Shown here in pieces: positions 1 to 8,633 of a stretch of 64,000 nt of DNA. Every line of letters starts with the position of its first letter. Within the stretch, counting starts at the first letter, position 1. A program made the position numbers and the translations under genes. Under the pieces are notes generated by a model. The model ran no database searches. It was not told the origin of the DNA and saw only the letters and a list, made by a program, of their open reading frames with translations. Origin of the DNA: Brevundimonas sp. Leaf363 (GTDB lineage: Bacteria > Pseudomonadota > Alphaproteobacteria > Caulobacterales > Caulobacteraceae); the NCBI RefSeq assembly GCF_001424025.1, contig NZ_LMPZ01000002.1, forward strand, positions 356,714 through 420,713, written 5' to 3'.

Positions 1-1596
1 GGCGCAGCCCAGGGCGGCGAAGGCGCTGATCAGCAGGAAGACGTCGTTGTAGGCCAGGACGTGGGCCTGCTGGGTGATCTGCTGTTGCAGCAGGATCTGA
101 CCCTCGGCGGTGCGCAGGGCCGGGTCGCCGATGACACGGGCGTATGCGCCCGACAGCTGTTGCAGGCGCAGGACGACCTGGGGGTCGCCCAGGGTGATGG
201 CCTCGCTGAGCTGGTTCGAGTGGAATTTCTCGCGCACCGTCTCGATCGTGCCGACCAGGGCCGAGCCCAGCAGGCCGCCGACGTTCTGGCCGATGCCGAA
301 GACGACGATGAAGCTGACCAGGTTCTGCGCGCCCTTTTGCAGCACCTGGGTGATGCCCTGCATCAGGGCCGGGCCGATGAAGAAGGCCGAGGCGAAGGCC
401 AGCAGGGCCTGGCTGAAATACAGTTGGGCCGGGCGGGTCAGGGTCGTGGAATGGGCGTCGATGAAGGTGCCGATGGCGATGAGGCCCAGCGCGATGGCGA
501 TCGGCTTGTCCAGCTTGGCCATGTTCAGGGTCAGGGCGCTGGTCAGGCTGCCGACCGCGGTGGCGATCAGGACAATGGCGAACAGGCCGTGCATCTGGTC
601 CGGGCCGACGCCGAGTTGGCTCAACAGGCCGACCGCACCCGAGGTCTGTTCCGACAGGACGATGCGCACCCCGACGATGGCCAGGGCCAGACGGATCATG
701 ACGGGGCCGGTCAGCCAGCCCAGGTTGATCAAGGGCGTCTTGCGGTTCAGCTCGACCACCAGGGCGGCGGTCAGCAGGATGATGGAGCCGGCGCTGGCCC
801 AGCCGATCCAGGCGGCCTCGGTCCACCAGACGATGCGGCCCAGACCCAGCACGGCGCAAAGCAACGCCATGCCCGGCGCGAACAGGGCGAAGGTGACGAA
901 GTCCAGCGGATCGAACGCCTTCATCCGCTCGGACGGCGGCAGGCGCAGGGCGAAGACGGCGGCCAGCGACAGCAGCGACAGCCCCAGCTCGAAGACGTGA
1001 AAGCCGGTCCAGTCGGATATCTCCACCAGATGGTTGGAGAACAGGCGCACACCCGGCAGGGCCAGGCTGGAGGCGCCGATGGCTAGGATCAGACCCTTCA
1101 GCCGGATCGGCTGGGGGAAGGCCTGGATGATGTAGAGGAAGCCCAGCGACGACAGCGCCGCCGAGGCCATGCCGGCGAAGGCGCGCACGGCCAGGGTCGA
1201 GGCATAGTCCTCGAAGAACAGGGCGCCGACGCCGATCAGGGCGTAGGCGATCAGAAAGATCTGGGCGAACAGACGCAGGCCGTACTGCTGACGGAACTTG
1301 ATCAGCAGCAGGTTCATGCAGGCGTTGGTCATGACGAAGACGACCGGCAGCCAGGCCGCCTCTGTCGTCGAGACGCCCAATGCCCCGGCCAGTTGCTGCG
1401 TATTGGCGCTGACCATGGCCGCGCCGATCGAGCCGGTGGCGGTGACCAGCAGGCCGACGGCGGCGTAGGCGGCGCGGTAGGCGGGCGCGTGGTCCGGCGT
1501 CGCGGGCGAGCCGGGCAGCATCGGCCGCTCATGCGGCTGCAGCGTCTGGACGTAGTCGGCCCAGGGCAAATGGAAGTTGCGACGGTTGCCGCTCAT
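1..1596 (-). CDS. MFS efflux transporter, DHA2 (EmrB/QacA) type, C-terminus cut by window edge
   Basis: An open frame on the minus strand starts with ATG at 1594-1596 and runs off the left edge without a stop, giving 532 visible codons. The N-terminus is polar for about 40 residues, then hydrophobic segments alternate with short loops as expected for a 14-helix drug:H+ antiporter; the first helix contains AAVGLLVTATGSIGAAMV. The long, polar late loop before the visible end (residues about 465-515) is usual in EmrB-like pumps. Its ATG overlaps the TGA of the TetR gene (ATGA, 1593-1596), so the two are co-transcribed and translationally coupled. This predicts a regulator-controlled export pump of the inner membrane, probably working with an HlyD/EmrA adaptor outside the window. 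The substrate cannot be read from sequence. Confidence 0.88.
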   Translation of the reverse strand, partial: MSGNRRNFHLPWADYVQTLQPHERPMLPGSPATPDHAPAYRAAYAAVGLLVTATGSIGAAMVSANTQQLAGALGVSTTEAAWLPVVFVMTNACMNLLLIKFRQQYGLRLFAQIFLIAYALIGVGALFFEDYASTLAVRAFAGMASAALSSLGFLYIIQAFPQPIRLKGLILAIGASSLALPGVRLFSNHLVEISDWTGFHVFELGLSLLSLAAVFALRLPPSERMKAFDPLDFVTFALFAPGMALLCAVLGLGRIVWWTEAAWIGWASAGSIILLTAALVVELNRKTPLINLGWLTGPVMIRLALAIVGVRIVLSEQTSGAVGLLSQLGVGPDQMHGLFAIVLIATAVGSLTSALTLNMAKLDKPIAIALGLIAIGTFIDAHSTTLTRPAQLYFSQALLAFASAFFIGPALMQGITQVLQKGAQNLVSFIVVFGIGQNVGGLLGSALVGTIETVREKFHSNQLSEAITLGDPQVVLRLQQLSGAYARVIGDPALRTAEGQILLQQQITQQAHVLAYNDVFLLISAFAALGCA

Positions 1597-2144
1597 GGCC
1601 GCGTCCTCACGGCGTCGATCACAAGTTCTAGCGTGCGGCGGGCGATGGCGTTGCGTTCGCGCGGCGCGGCCTGGTGCAGACCCGCGCCCAGCATGGCCGA
1701 CAGCACGCGCATGTCAGCGGACGTCAGGTCGGGGCGAATAACGCCGGCGGCCTGAGACACCTTTATCGGTCCGGCGCAGGCCTGGCGCATTGCGGCGCGC
1801 AGGGGCGTCAGCAGTTCGTTAGACGGCGCGGCGCGCACGACACCGCCCAGAGCGGTGTTGCGGACCAGCCGCTCGGACAGGGCGGTCAGGAAATCGATGA
1901 AGGCCTCGTCGTGGTCGGCGTCCTCGAACCGCGCACCGAGGTCAGCCACGTCGTCCATCAGCACGGCCAGCGCGATCTCGGTGCGGCCGGGGAAGTTTCG
2001 ATACAGGGTGGCGCGTCCCACGCCCGCGCGCTCTGCGATCCGGTCGAGCGGCGCGTCGATGCCCTCCTCGGCGAACACGGCGCGGGCGGCGTCGAGAATG
2101 GCCGAACGGCGGAGGGCGGCATCCTTGCGAAGAGGCTTGTCCAT
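1593..2144 (-). CDS. TetR/AcrR family transcriptional repressor
   Basis: A 183-residue protein. The N-terminal helix-turn-helix of the TetR family is clear at residues about 12-58 (AILDAARAVFAEEGID, then AGVGRATLYRNFPGR). The C-terminal ligand-binding half is helical and diverged, as usual in the family. The gene lies directly upstream of the MFS pump and overlaps its start, and a perfect inverted repeat (2156-2177) lies 12 bases before its own start. This is the classic arrangement of an autoregulated repressor that also controls a drug exporter. The ATG at 2142-2144 is the only start that keeps the whole HTH and leaves the operator upstream. The inducer is unknown. Confidence 0.92.
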   Translation of the reverse strand: MDKPLRKDAALRRSAILDAARAVFAEEGIDAPLDRIAERAGVGRATLYRNFPGRTEIALAVLMDDVADLGARFEDADHDEAFIDFLTALSERLVRNTALGGVVRAAPSNELLTPLRAAMRQACAGPIKVSQAAGVIRPDLTSADMRVLSAMLGAGLHQAAPRERNAIARRTLELVIDAVRTRP

Positions 2145-2155
2145 GACGGAGCGTT

Positions 2156-2177
2156 AAGTGGACATGCGTGTCCACTT
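2156..2177. promoter_or_regulatory. Probable TetR operator (perfect inverted repeat)
   Basis: AAGTGGACA and TGTCCACTT form perfect 9-bp arms around the 4-bp spacer TGCG. The site ends 12 bp upstream of the tetR start codon. TetR-family repressors typically bind such short-spaced palindromes next to their own gene, so it very likely controls tetR and the overlapping efflux gene. Binding is inferred. Confidence 0.82.
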
Positions 2178-2204
2178 GTTCAAGGGGAGGGTCAAGCGGC
2201 TTAT

Positions 2205-2372
2205 CCCTCTCCCAGAGGGAGAGGGCTTTTAGCGCCTGAGAGCCGAAGGCGATCAGTCTTGCGCGAAAGGGTGAGGGGTGAAGGGTTACCGGACAGGGCG
2301 CACCCCTCACCCTTTCGGCTGTTCCAATCGCTTCGCTCTTGGAGCCTCAAGTCCTCTCCCTCTGGGAGAGGG
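2205..2372. repeat. Palindromic intergenic element, family A, copy 1
   Basis: The ends are perfect 20-bp inverted repeats starting CCCTCTCCCAGAGGG (2205-2224 against 2353-2372). The interior is also roughly self-complementary: GAAAGGGTGAGGGGTG on the left matches CACCCCTCACCCTTTC on the right. A second copy lies at 3583-3747. The transcript would fold into one long hairpin. The element ends on the base before the TAA codon of the ycaQ-like gene, so it may serve as that gene's terminator as well as being a REP-like element. Confidence 0.88.
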
Positions 2373-3563
2373 TTACAGTTCTTGGGCCAACGCTCCCGCC
2401 AAATCCCCCGGTCCGGTGACGGCGACTTCGCCTAACCCCAGCCACCCCGCCATCAACTTCAGCTCCCCCGCTAAACTTGCCGCCGTGTCCGCCGTCACAT
2501 CCGGCTCGGCCCACGCAGCCTGCACCCGCAGCACACCCGCCTGCCGGTCCGACTTCAGGTCCACACGCGCGGTAATCGCCTCGTCCTCCAGGAACGGCAG
2601 GACGTAGTAGCCGTGCGTCCGCCTGTGGGCCGGGGTGTAGATTTCCAGCCGGACCCGCACGCCGAACAGGCGCTCGGTGCGGTCGCGGGCCCAGATCAGG
2701 TTGTCGAACGGCGACAGCAGCGCCGCCCCCTCGACCTTGCGTGGACGGCGGGCGCCGGGCGCCAGATAAGCCGTGTGGCGCCAGCCCTTGATCGTTACAG
2801 GCGTCAGCTCGCCGGCCTCGACCAATTCGGCGACGCGGGCCCTGGCGTCTGCGACGGGCAGGCGGAAGTAGTCACGCAAGTCGACCTCGGTCGCCACGCC
2901 CATGGCGCGCGCGGCGATGCGGACCAGTTCGCGCTGGGCGTCGGCCTCACTGGGCGTCGCGATGTCGAGGATACGGGCGGGCAGGGCGCGCTCGGGGATG
3001 TCATAGACGCGCTCGAAGCCCCGGCGCGTCACGGTGGTGATGAAGCCGGCCCAGAACAGCCACTCCAGCGCCCGCTTGCCGTCCGACCACGACCACCAGC
3101 CGGGGGCGCCGCGCGGCGTGTCGGGGGCGAAGTCGGCACCGGTAACCGGCCCACGCTGCTCGATCTCGGACAAGACCGTATCGATGTAATCGCGGCGCTC
3201 GCGCCCGAAGCGGCTGAGGCCGGTCCACATGGCCCCGTCGCGCGCGCGCTCCATGCGCCAGCGGAACAGGGGCTGGAGTTCGAGGGGAAGGAGGGAGGCC
3301 TCGTGGCCCCAGTATTCGAAGAGGGTGCGACGCTTGCCCCAGGCCTCTGCCTCCAGCGCTTCGCGGGGGTAGGCGCCGAGGCGGGAAAAGGCGGGTAGGT
3401 AGTGGGTTCGGCTGACGACGTTGACGCTGTCGATCTGGATGACGCCGAGGCGGCGGGCGATGTCGCGGACGTGGCGGGCGGTAGGCGTGTCAGGACGCGG
3501 ACGGCCGAAGCCCTGAGCGGCGAGGGCGATACGACGGGCGGCGGCGGGGGAGAGCGAGTCCAT
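2373..3563 (-). CDS. YcaQ/AlkX-type winged-helix DNA glycosylase
   Basis: A 396-residue protein of the HTH_42 (YcaQ/AlkZ) superfamily. Members are DNA glycosylases that remove bulky or cross-linked alkylated bases; E. coli YcaQ unhooks interstrand crosslinks. The catalytic strand is visible near residue 35 as GVIQIDSVNVV, with the Q-x-D motif of the YcaQ branch. It is followed by RTHYLPAFSRLG and the aromatic stretch FEYWGHEASLLP. Length is typical. The ATG at 3561-3563 is preferred because the 38-residue extension upstream is encoded by the palindromic element at 3583-3747. The gene sits exactly between two copies of that element and has no operon partner. Family confidence is high, the exact lesion unknown. 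Confidence 0.85.
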   Translation of the reverse strand: MDSLSPAAARRIALAAQGFGRPRPDTPTARHVRDIARRLGVIQIDSVNVVSRTHYLPAFSRLGAYPREALEAEAWGKRRTLFEYWGHEASLLPLELQPLFRWRMERARDGAMWTGLSRFGRERRDYIDTVLSEIEQRGPVTGADFAPDTPRGAPGWWSWSDGKRALEWLFWAGFITTVTRRGFERVYDIPERALPARILDIATPSEADAQRELVRIAARAMGVATEVDLRDYFRLPVADARARVAELVEAGELTPVTIKGWRHTAYLAPGARRPRKVEGAALLSPFDNLIWARDRTERLFGVRVRLEIYTPAHRRTHGYYVLPFLEDEAITARVDLKSDRQAGVLRVQAAWAEPDVTADTAASLAGELKLMAGWLGLGEVAVTGPGDLAGALAQEL

Positions 3564-3582
3564 ACGCTCAGAATGACGCCTT

Positions 3583-3747
3583 CCCTCTCCCGGCGGGAGA
3601 GGGCTTGAGGCTCCAAGAGCGAAGCGATTGGCCCAGCCGAAAGGGTGAGGGGTGGACCATGTCCTGTGAGCCTCCACCCCTCACCCTTTCGCGCAAGGAC
3701 GACGGCTTCGCCGCCGTGCGCTCAAGCCCTCTCCCTTTGGGAGAGGG
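3583..3747. repeat. Palindromic intergenic element, family A, copy 2
   Basis: Second copy of the 2205-2372 element, sharing terminal CCCTCTCCC..GGGAGAGGG stems and the internal GAAAGGGTGAGGGGTGGA and its complement. It also carries GAGGCTCCAAGAGCGAAGCG, seen as the reverse complement in copy 1. It lies just upstream of the ycaQ-like start and immediately downstream of the VWA gene's stop, where it could terminate transcription of the VWA gene. Confidence 0.87.
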
Positions 3748-3756
3748 AAGGCGAGG

Positions 3757-5559
3757 TTACGGCGCCGTCCTTGCCGGCAACGCCGCCGCCGCTCGGACCA
3801 TCTGCACGAACTCCGCGCGGTCGCCGTACGGGTCTTCGCCGCGCGCGCCTTGGGCCTGTTCGAGGATGGCGTCCCAGCCGTAGTCCCCGCGCATCCACGG
3901 GTCCGCTCGCAGCTTCTGGCCAAAGGCGGCGACGGCGATGGCCCAGCGGGTGCTCTCGGGCGGAACCGAGGATATGGGGCCGCTTGCCCGGTTCGACACG
4001 GGCTGCTGGATCAGGCGCGACCTCTCCTGGCCAGGCAGTTTGTAGCGCACCTGCACGAAGGCCATCTCGCCGTTCGGGTCGCCGCGCGGCGCGGTGCGGT
4101 TGGCCTCGTAGCGGCGGTCGGGGACCTGCGTCGGGCCGCCGACGGGAATGATTTCGTAGAGGGCGGTGACGGACGCCCCCGAGCCGACCTCGCCCGCGTC
4201 GACCCGGTCGTTGTTGAAGTCTTCCTCGTTCAGCAGCCGGGTCTCGTAGCCGATCAGGCGGTATTCGGCGACGCGGGCCGGGTTGAACTCGACCTGGATC
4301 TTGACGTCGTCGGCGATGGGGAAGGCACCCCGGTCGAACATGGGGCCGAACAGGCGGCGCGCCTCCCGCAGGCTGTCGACATAGGCCGCCACGCCGTTGC
4401 CGGCCTGGGCGATCGTCTGCATCCGTTCGTCCTGATAGTTGCCGCGCCCGAAGCCGTAGACCGACAGGTAGATGCCCGTGGATCGCTTGGCGGCGACATA
4501 GTCCTCGATCCGCTGGTTGTCGGTGACGCCGACGTTGAAGTCGCCGTCGGTGAACATGAGGATACGGTTGACCTTGTCGGCGCCGAAGGCCGCTTCGGCC
4601 TGCTGGTAGGCGTTGACCATGCCCTGCGCGCCAGCGGTCGATCCGCCGGCGTTCAGGGTCGCGACGGCGCAGCGCAGTTTCAGCTTCTCATCGCCCGGCG
4701 TCGGGCCGACAGCGGTGCCGACGTCGGAGGCATAGAAGGTGACGGCGACGCGGTCCTCGGGACGCAGCCGGTCGATGATCAGGTTCATCGCCTTCTGGGC
4801 CATCTGCAGCTTGTCCGGCGACTGCATCGAACCGGAGACGTCGACCATGAAGGTCAGGTTCAGCGGCTTGCGCTCACCGGCCGGCAGCTCATAGCCCTGC
4901 AGGCCGATGTGGACGATCTGGCGCCCCTCCCTTTCACCTTGGGGCGCCCAGGGCGCGGCCGCGACGGCCGTGGTGATGGCGAAGGGTTCGGCGGCGCTGG
5001 TCGGCCGGGCGTAGCCGTAGTCGAAATAGTTCACCATCTCCTCGACCCGCACGGCGTCCGGCGGCGGGGCGCGGCCCTCGTCGATGAAGCGGCGGACGTT
5101 GGAATAGCTGGCGGTGTCGACGTCGATAGAGAAGGTCGAGACGGGCTCGTCGGCGGTGCGCCGCACCGGGTTGGGCGTGGCGTCGGGATAGCGTTCGGTG
5201 TCCTGCTGCACGGGCTGGCCGGGCACGATGCGCGAGCCGGTGACAACGATGTCCTCACGCTTGGAAGGCTCGATGTTCACCGTCACTGGAGGCGGCTGCA
5301 GCGGGCTCGGCGGAGGGGGCGGAGGCGGAGGCGGAGGGGGCGGCGGTGGTCCGGCCGTGGCGGTCATCGGCATGACGCCGCCGATCGCCCGCTCCTGCCG
5401 ATACGGATCCTGCACCGCGAACCCCAGGGCTCGGCAGGCGGCGGGCGTGGGCTCGCCGTCGGAAGGCTTGGCCACGGCGATGGTGGGCGCCACGGCGGAC
5501 GGGGCGACGACCGCCAGACCCATCACAGCCGTCAGGGCGGCTCTCAGAATGCGGCTCAT
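3757..5559 (-). CDS. Secreted VWA-domain protein (YfbK-like)
   Basis: A 600-residue protein with an N-terminal signal-like segment (residues 1-30) and a run of 14 prolines at about 71-84. An IVVTGSRI motif follows at about 104-111. The von Willebrand A domain begins near residue 235 with a perfect MIDAS metal site, DVSGS (240-244), and later FTDGDFNVG. Regions before and after match the extended YfbK-type family (VWA core with N- and C-terminal flanking domains). It probably binds a protein ligand through a metal ion in the periplasm or at the surface. The ATG at 5557-5559 is preceded by AGGAGGTGAC, a near-perfect ribosome-binding site, so the longer upstream start is rejected. No partner genes adjoin it; a divergent antiporter gene starts 143 bp away. 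Confidence 0.86.
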   Translation of the reverse strand: MSRILRAALTAVMGLAVVAPSAVAPTIAVAKPSDGEPTPAACRALGFAVQDPYRQERAIGGVMPMTATAGPPPPPPPPPPPPPPSPLQPPPVTVNIEPSKREDIVVTGSRIVPGQPVQQDTERYPDATPNPVRRTADEPVSTFSIDVDTASYSNVRRFIDEGRAPPPDAVRVEEMVNYFDYGYARPTSAAEPFAITTAVAAAPWAPQGEREGRQIVHIGLQGYELPAGERKPLNLTFMVDVSGSMQSPDKLQMAQKAMNLIIDRLRPEDRVAVTFYASDVGTAVGPTPGDEKLKLRCAVATLNAGGSTAGAQGMVNAYQQAEAAFGADKVNRILMFTDGDFNVGVTDNQRIEDYVAAKRSTGIYLSVYGFGRGNYQDERMQTIAQAGNGVAAYVDSLREARRLFGPMFDRGAFPIADDVKIQVEFNPARVAEYRLIGYETRLLNEEDFNNDRVDAGEVGSGASVTALYEIIPVGGPTQVPDRRYEANRTAPRGDPNGEMAFVQVRYKLPGQERSRLIQQPVSNRASGPISSVPPESTRWAIAVAAFGQKLRADPWMRGDYGWDAILEQAQGARGEDPYGDRAEFVQMVRAAAALPARTAP

Positions 5560-5702
5560 GACGTCACCTCCTCTTGGCCCCCGATACGGAGGTGACGCAC
5601 GCCGTTCGGCGAAACTGTGGCGGGGATCCGATACGGCCAAGGTCTGGCGCAAACGGGTCACAGCCCCCACTATCCACGGCTCGCGAAAGACAGGGGCACG
5701 GC

Positions 5703-7574
5703 ATGAGCGAAGCGGCACACGGACTGGATCTGGCGCCCGCCGCCGCCCTGCTGGCCGCCGCCGTCGTCGCCGTGCCGGTGTTCCGCAAGCTGGGGCTGGG
5801 CTCGGTGCTGGGCTATCTGGCCGCCGGCCTGGCCATCGGCCCGTTCGGCCTGGCCCTGTTCCGCGAACCCGAGACCATACTGCACGTCGCCGAGTTCGGC
5901 GTGGTCATCTTCCTGTTCATCATCGGGCTGGAGATGCGACCGCGCCGGCTTTGGGCGCTGCGCAAGGACATCTTCGGCCTGGGCGCAAGCCAGGTGATGC
6001 TGTGCGGCCTCTTGCTGACCCTGGCCGCCTGGGCCGTGGGCGTGCCGCCGGCCGTGGCCTTCATCGGGGCCATGGGCTTCGTCCTGTCGTCCACTGCCGT
6101 GATCATGCAATCGCTGGACGAGCGGGGCGAGATTTCCGCGCCGTCGGGCCAGCGGGCGGTGTCCATCCTGCTGCTGGAAGACCTGGCCATCGTGCCGCTG
6201 CTGGCCATCGTCGCCGTCCTGGCCTCGACCATGGGCGTGTCGCACGAGCAAGCGCCGCCCCTGTGGCAGACCATCGGCTTCGCGGTCGCGGCCGTGGGCG
6301 GCGTCCTGCTGGCGGGCAGCTATGCGATCAATCCGATCTTCCGCTTCCTGGCCAAGAACGGTGGGCGCGAGGTGATGACCGCGGCGGCGCTGCTGGTGGT
6401 CGTCGGCGCCGCCTGGGCCATGTCGCTGGGCGGTCTGTCGATGGCCATGGGCGCCTTCCTGGCCGGGGTGCTGCTGTCCGATTCCACCTTCCGGCATCAG
6501 CTGGAGGCAGATGTAGAGCCGTTCCGCGCCATCCTGCTGGGCCTGTTTTTCCTCAGCGTCGGCATGTCGCTGGACGTCGGCGTGGTGATGGCCGACTGGC
6601 GCTTGGTGCTGGGCGGGCTGGCGGCCTTCATGGTCATCAAGGCCCTCGGCATCTACGGCGTGGCGCGGCTATTCAGATCCGGCCACCGCGAGGCGCTGGA
6701 CCGCGCCGTCCTGTTCGCCCAGGGCGGGGAGTTCGCCTTCGTCCTCTATGGCGCGGCCTTTGCGGTCGGCCTGTTCGACGCGCGCACATCGTCGGTAATG
6801 TCGGCGATCGTCATCCTGTCGATGGCGCTGACGCCGCTGACCAGCCTGGCGCTCAAGGCGCTGACGCCGCCGGACACCGGCCTGTCGCCCGACGACGCCG
6901 AGGGCGTGGACCGCGCGGACGGCCTGGTGGGCCGGGTGCTGATCATCGGCTTCGGCCGCTTCGCCCAGGTCGTATCGCAGCCGCTGCTGGCGCGCGACGT
7001 GGACGTGTCGATCATCGAGAACGACGTCGAGATGATCCAGGCGGCGGGAAACTTCGGCTTCAAGATCTACTATGGCGACGGATCCCGGCTGGATACGCTG
7101 CGGGCGTCGGGCGCCGCGACGGCCGAGGCCATCCTGGTGTGCGTCGACAAGCCGGAGACCGCCGACCATATCGTCGAGCTGGCGCGCGCCGAGTTCCCGC
7201 TGGCCAAGCTGTTCGTCCGTTCCTACGACCGCGGCCATTCGCTGCGCCTGATCCAGGCGGGCGTCGATTACCAGATCCGCGAGACGTTCGAATCGGCGCT
7301 GAAGTTCGGCGCCAATGTGCTGGCCGAACTGGGCGTGTCGGACAGCGATGTGGCCGACACCGTCGCCGATGTCCGCCGCCGCGACGACGCCATTCTGGAC
7401 GTCCAGGTCACCGGCGGTCTGGCGGCCGGTCGCGGCATGATGCGCGGCAACATGGTCACCCCGACGCCCGAGCCCTACGTCAAACCCCGCCGCGAAGGCC
7501 GCGTCATCAACGCCGACGCGGCCGAGGGCGCCATCGAGGCCGAAGAGCGGGCGGAGAAGGCCGGGGTGGACTGA
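5703..7574 (+). CDS. Kef-type CPA2 monovalent cation:proton antiporter with RCK domain
   Basis: A 623-residue protein. Residues about 10-390 form the Na_H_Exchanger transmembrane domain with many glycine-rich helices. From about residue 410 there is a TrkA-N/RCK Rossmann domain (VLIIGFGRFAQVV, then an acidic residue after the second strand, SIIEND). This is the layout of KefB/KefC-type glutathione- or nucleotide-gated K+ efflux systems, which exchange K+ for H+ across the inner membrane. No KefF/KefG partner adjoins it. The ATG at 5703 is chosen because the upstream extension overlaps the divergent promoter region. Downstream, dusA begins after 39 bp. Confidence 0.9.
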   Translation: MSEAAHGLDLAPAAALLAAAVVAVPVFRKLGLGSVLGYLAAGLAIGPFGLALFREPETILHVAEFGVVIFLFIIGLEMRPRRLWALRKDIFGLGASQVMLCGLLLTLAAWAVGVPPAVAFIGAMGFVLSSTAVIMQSLDERGEISAPSGQRAVSILLLEDLAIVPLLAIVAVLASTMGVSHEQAPPLWQTIGFAVAAVGGVLLAGSYAINPIFRFLAKNGGREVMTAAALLVVVGAAWAMSLGGLSMAMGAFLAGVLLSDSTFRHQLEADVEPFRAILLGLFFLSVGMSLDVGVVMADWRLVLGGLAAFMVIKALGIYGVARLFRSGHREALDRAVLFAQGGEFAFVLYGAAFAVGLFDARTSSVMSAIVILSMALTPLTSLALKALTPPDTGLSPDDAEGVDRADGLVGRVLIIGFGRFAQVVSQPLLARDVDVSIIENDVEMIQAAGNFGFKIYYGDGSRLDTLRASGAATAEAILVCVDKPETADHIVELARAEFPLAKLFVRSYDRGHSLRLIQAGVDYQIRETFESALKFGANVLAELGVSDSDVADTVADVRRRDDAILDVQVTGGLAAGRGMMRGNMVTPTPEPYVKPRREGRVINADAAEGAIEAEERAEKAGVD

Positions 7575-7613
7575 GCCTCCCGTCCGGCGTGCCGTTAGTG
7601 TAGGAGGCCTCGC

Positions 7614-8633
7614 ATGACCGCCCCTCCCCACAGGCTGTCCGTCGCGCCGATGATGGACTGGACCGACCGGCATTGCCGAGCGTTCCACCGCGCGCTGTCG
7701 AAGCGGGCGCTGCTCTATACGGAGATGGTGACCTCGCTGGCGGTGATCCACGGCGACCGCGATCGGTTGCTGGGGTTCGACGCGGTCGAGCATCCGGTGG
7801 CGCTGCAGCTGGGCGGGTCGGAGCCGGCGCAGTTGGCTGAGGCGGCGCGGATCGGCGCCGACATGGGCTATGACGAGATCAACCTGAACGTCGGCTGCCC
7901 GTCCGACCGGGTGCAGTCCGGCCGGTTCGGGGCGTGCCTGATGCGGGAGCCGCAGTTGGTTGCCGAGTGCATGGCCGCCATCGGCGCGGCGGTGGACGTG
8001 CCCGCGACGGTGAAGTGCCGCATCGGCGTGGACGATCAGGAGCCTGAGGTCGCCCTCTTCGACCTGGTCGACGCGTGCGCACAGGCGGGCGTGAGCACCT
8101 TTATCGTCCATGCGCGCAAGGCCTGGCTGAAGGGCCTGTCGCCCAAGGAGAACCGCGACGTGCCGCCGCTGGACTATGGCCTGGTGCGGCGGCTGAAGCG
8201 CGAGCGGCCGGCGCTGACCATCGTGCTGAACGGCGGGGTGCCGACGATGGAGGCGGCGGTGGAGCATCTGCGGGCTGACGACGGGGTGCAACTGGACGGC
8301 GTCATGATGGGCCGCGCCGCCTATCACGAGCCGGCGCTGCTGGGCCGGGTGGACCGGGCGCTGTTTGGCGCCGAAACCGACGTGGACGCCTATCAGGCCA
8401 TCGAGGCCTACAAGCCCTATATGGCCGTGCGGCTGTCGGAAGGCACGCCGCTGCACGCCATGACGCGGCACATGCTGGGGGTCATGCACGGACGGCCGGG
8501 CGCGCGAACCTTCCGGCGCATCCTGACGGTCGAGGCCATCGACCGCAGCGCGGGGCTGGATGTGGTGGATCGCGCTGTCCAGGCCGTGCGCGAGGCCGAG
8601 GCGCGCCGCGACGACGTGGCCGACGCCGCCTGA
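7614..8633 (+). CDS. dusA: tRNA-dihydrouridine synthase A
   Basis: A 339-residue FMN enzyme that reduces uridine at positions 20/20a of tRNA D-loops. It begins with the family hallmark VAPMMDWTDRHCR and has TEMVTS, then NLNVGCPSDRVQSGRFGACLM with the conserved catalytic Cys95. KCRIGVDD and HARKAWLKGLSPKENR follow. These features and the length match DusA rather than DusB or DusC. The TGA overlaps the ATG of the next gene by one base (TGATG), suggesting coupled translation with the TauE/SafE permease. Confidence 0.96.
   Translation: MTAPPHRLSVAPMMDWTDRHCRAFHRALSKRALLYTEMVTSLAVIHGDRDRLLGFDAVEHPVALQLGGSEPAQLAEAARIGADMGYDEINLNVGCPSDRVQSGRFGACLMREPQLVAECMAAIGAAVDVPATVKCRIGVDDQEPEVALFDLVDACAQAGVSTFIVHARKAWLKGLSPKENRDVPPLDYGLVRRLKRERPALTIVLNGGVPTMEAAVEHLRADDGVQLDGVMMGRAAYHEPALLGRVDRALFGAETDVDAYQAIEAYKPYMAVRLSEGTPLHAMTRHMLGVMHGRPGARTFRRILTVEAIDRSAGLDVVDRAVQAVREAEARRDDVADAA

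Noticed and set aside
1..1086. Plus-strand open frames at the left edge
   Set aside because: The minus strand here encodes a clear MFS transporter, while the plus-strand frames are Gln/Gly/Ala-rich shadows.
3645..4151. Plus-strand frames starting in the palindrome at 3583-3747
   Set aside because: They run antisense to the VWA gene's C-terminus and take their starts from the repeat.
5310..5350. G/C homopolymer-like run in the VWA gene as a frameshift site
   Set aside because: It encodes an in-frame polyproline linker and the frame is intact on both sides.
6669..8489. Long antisense open frame of 606 codons
   Set aside because: It lies opposite the antiporter and dusA genes, both with clear motifs. 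Its composition (His, Gln, Arg rich) is typical of a GC-rich shadow frame.
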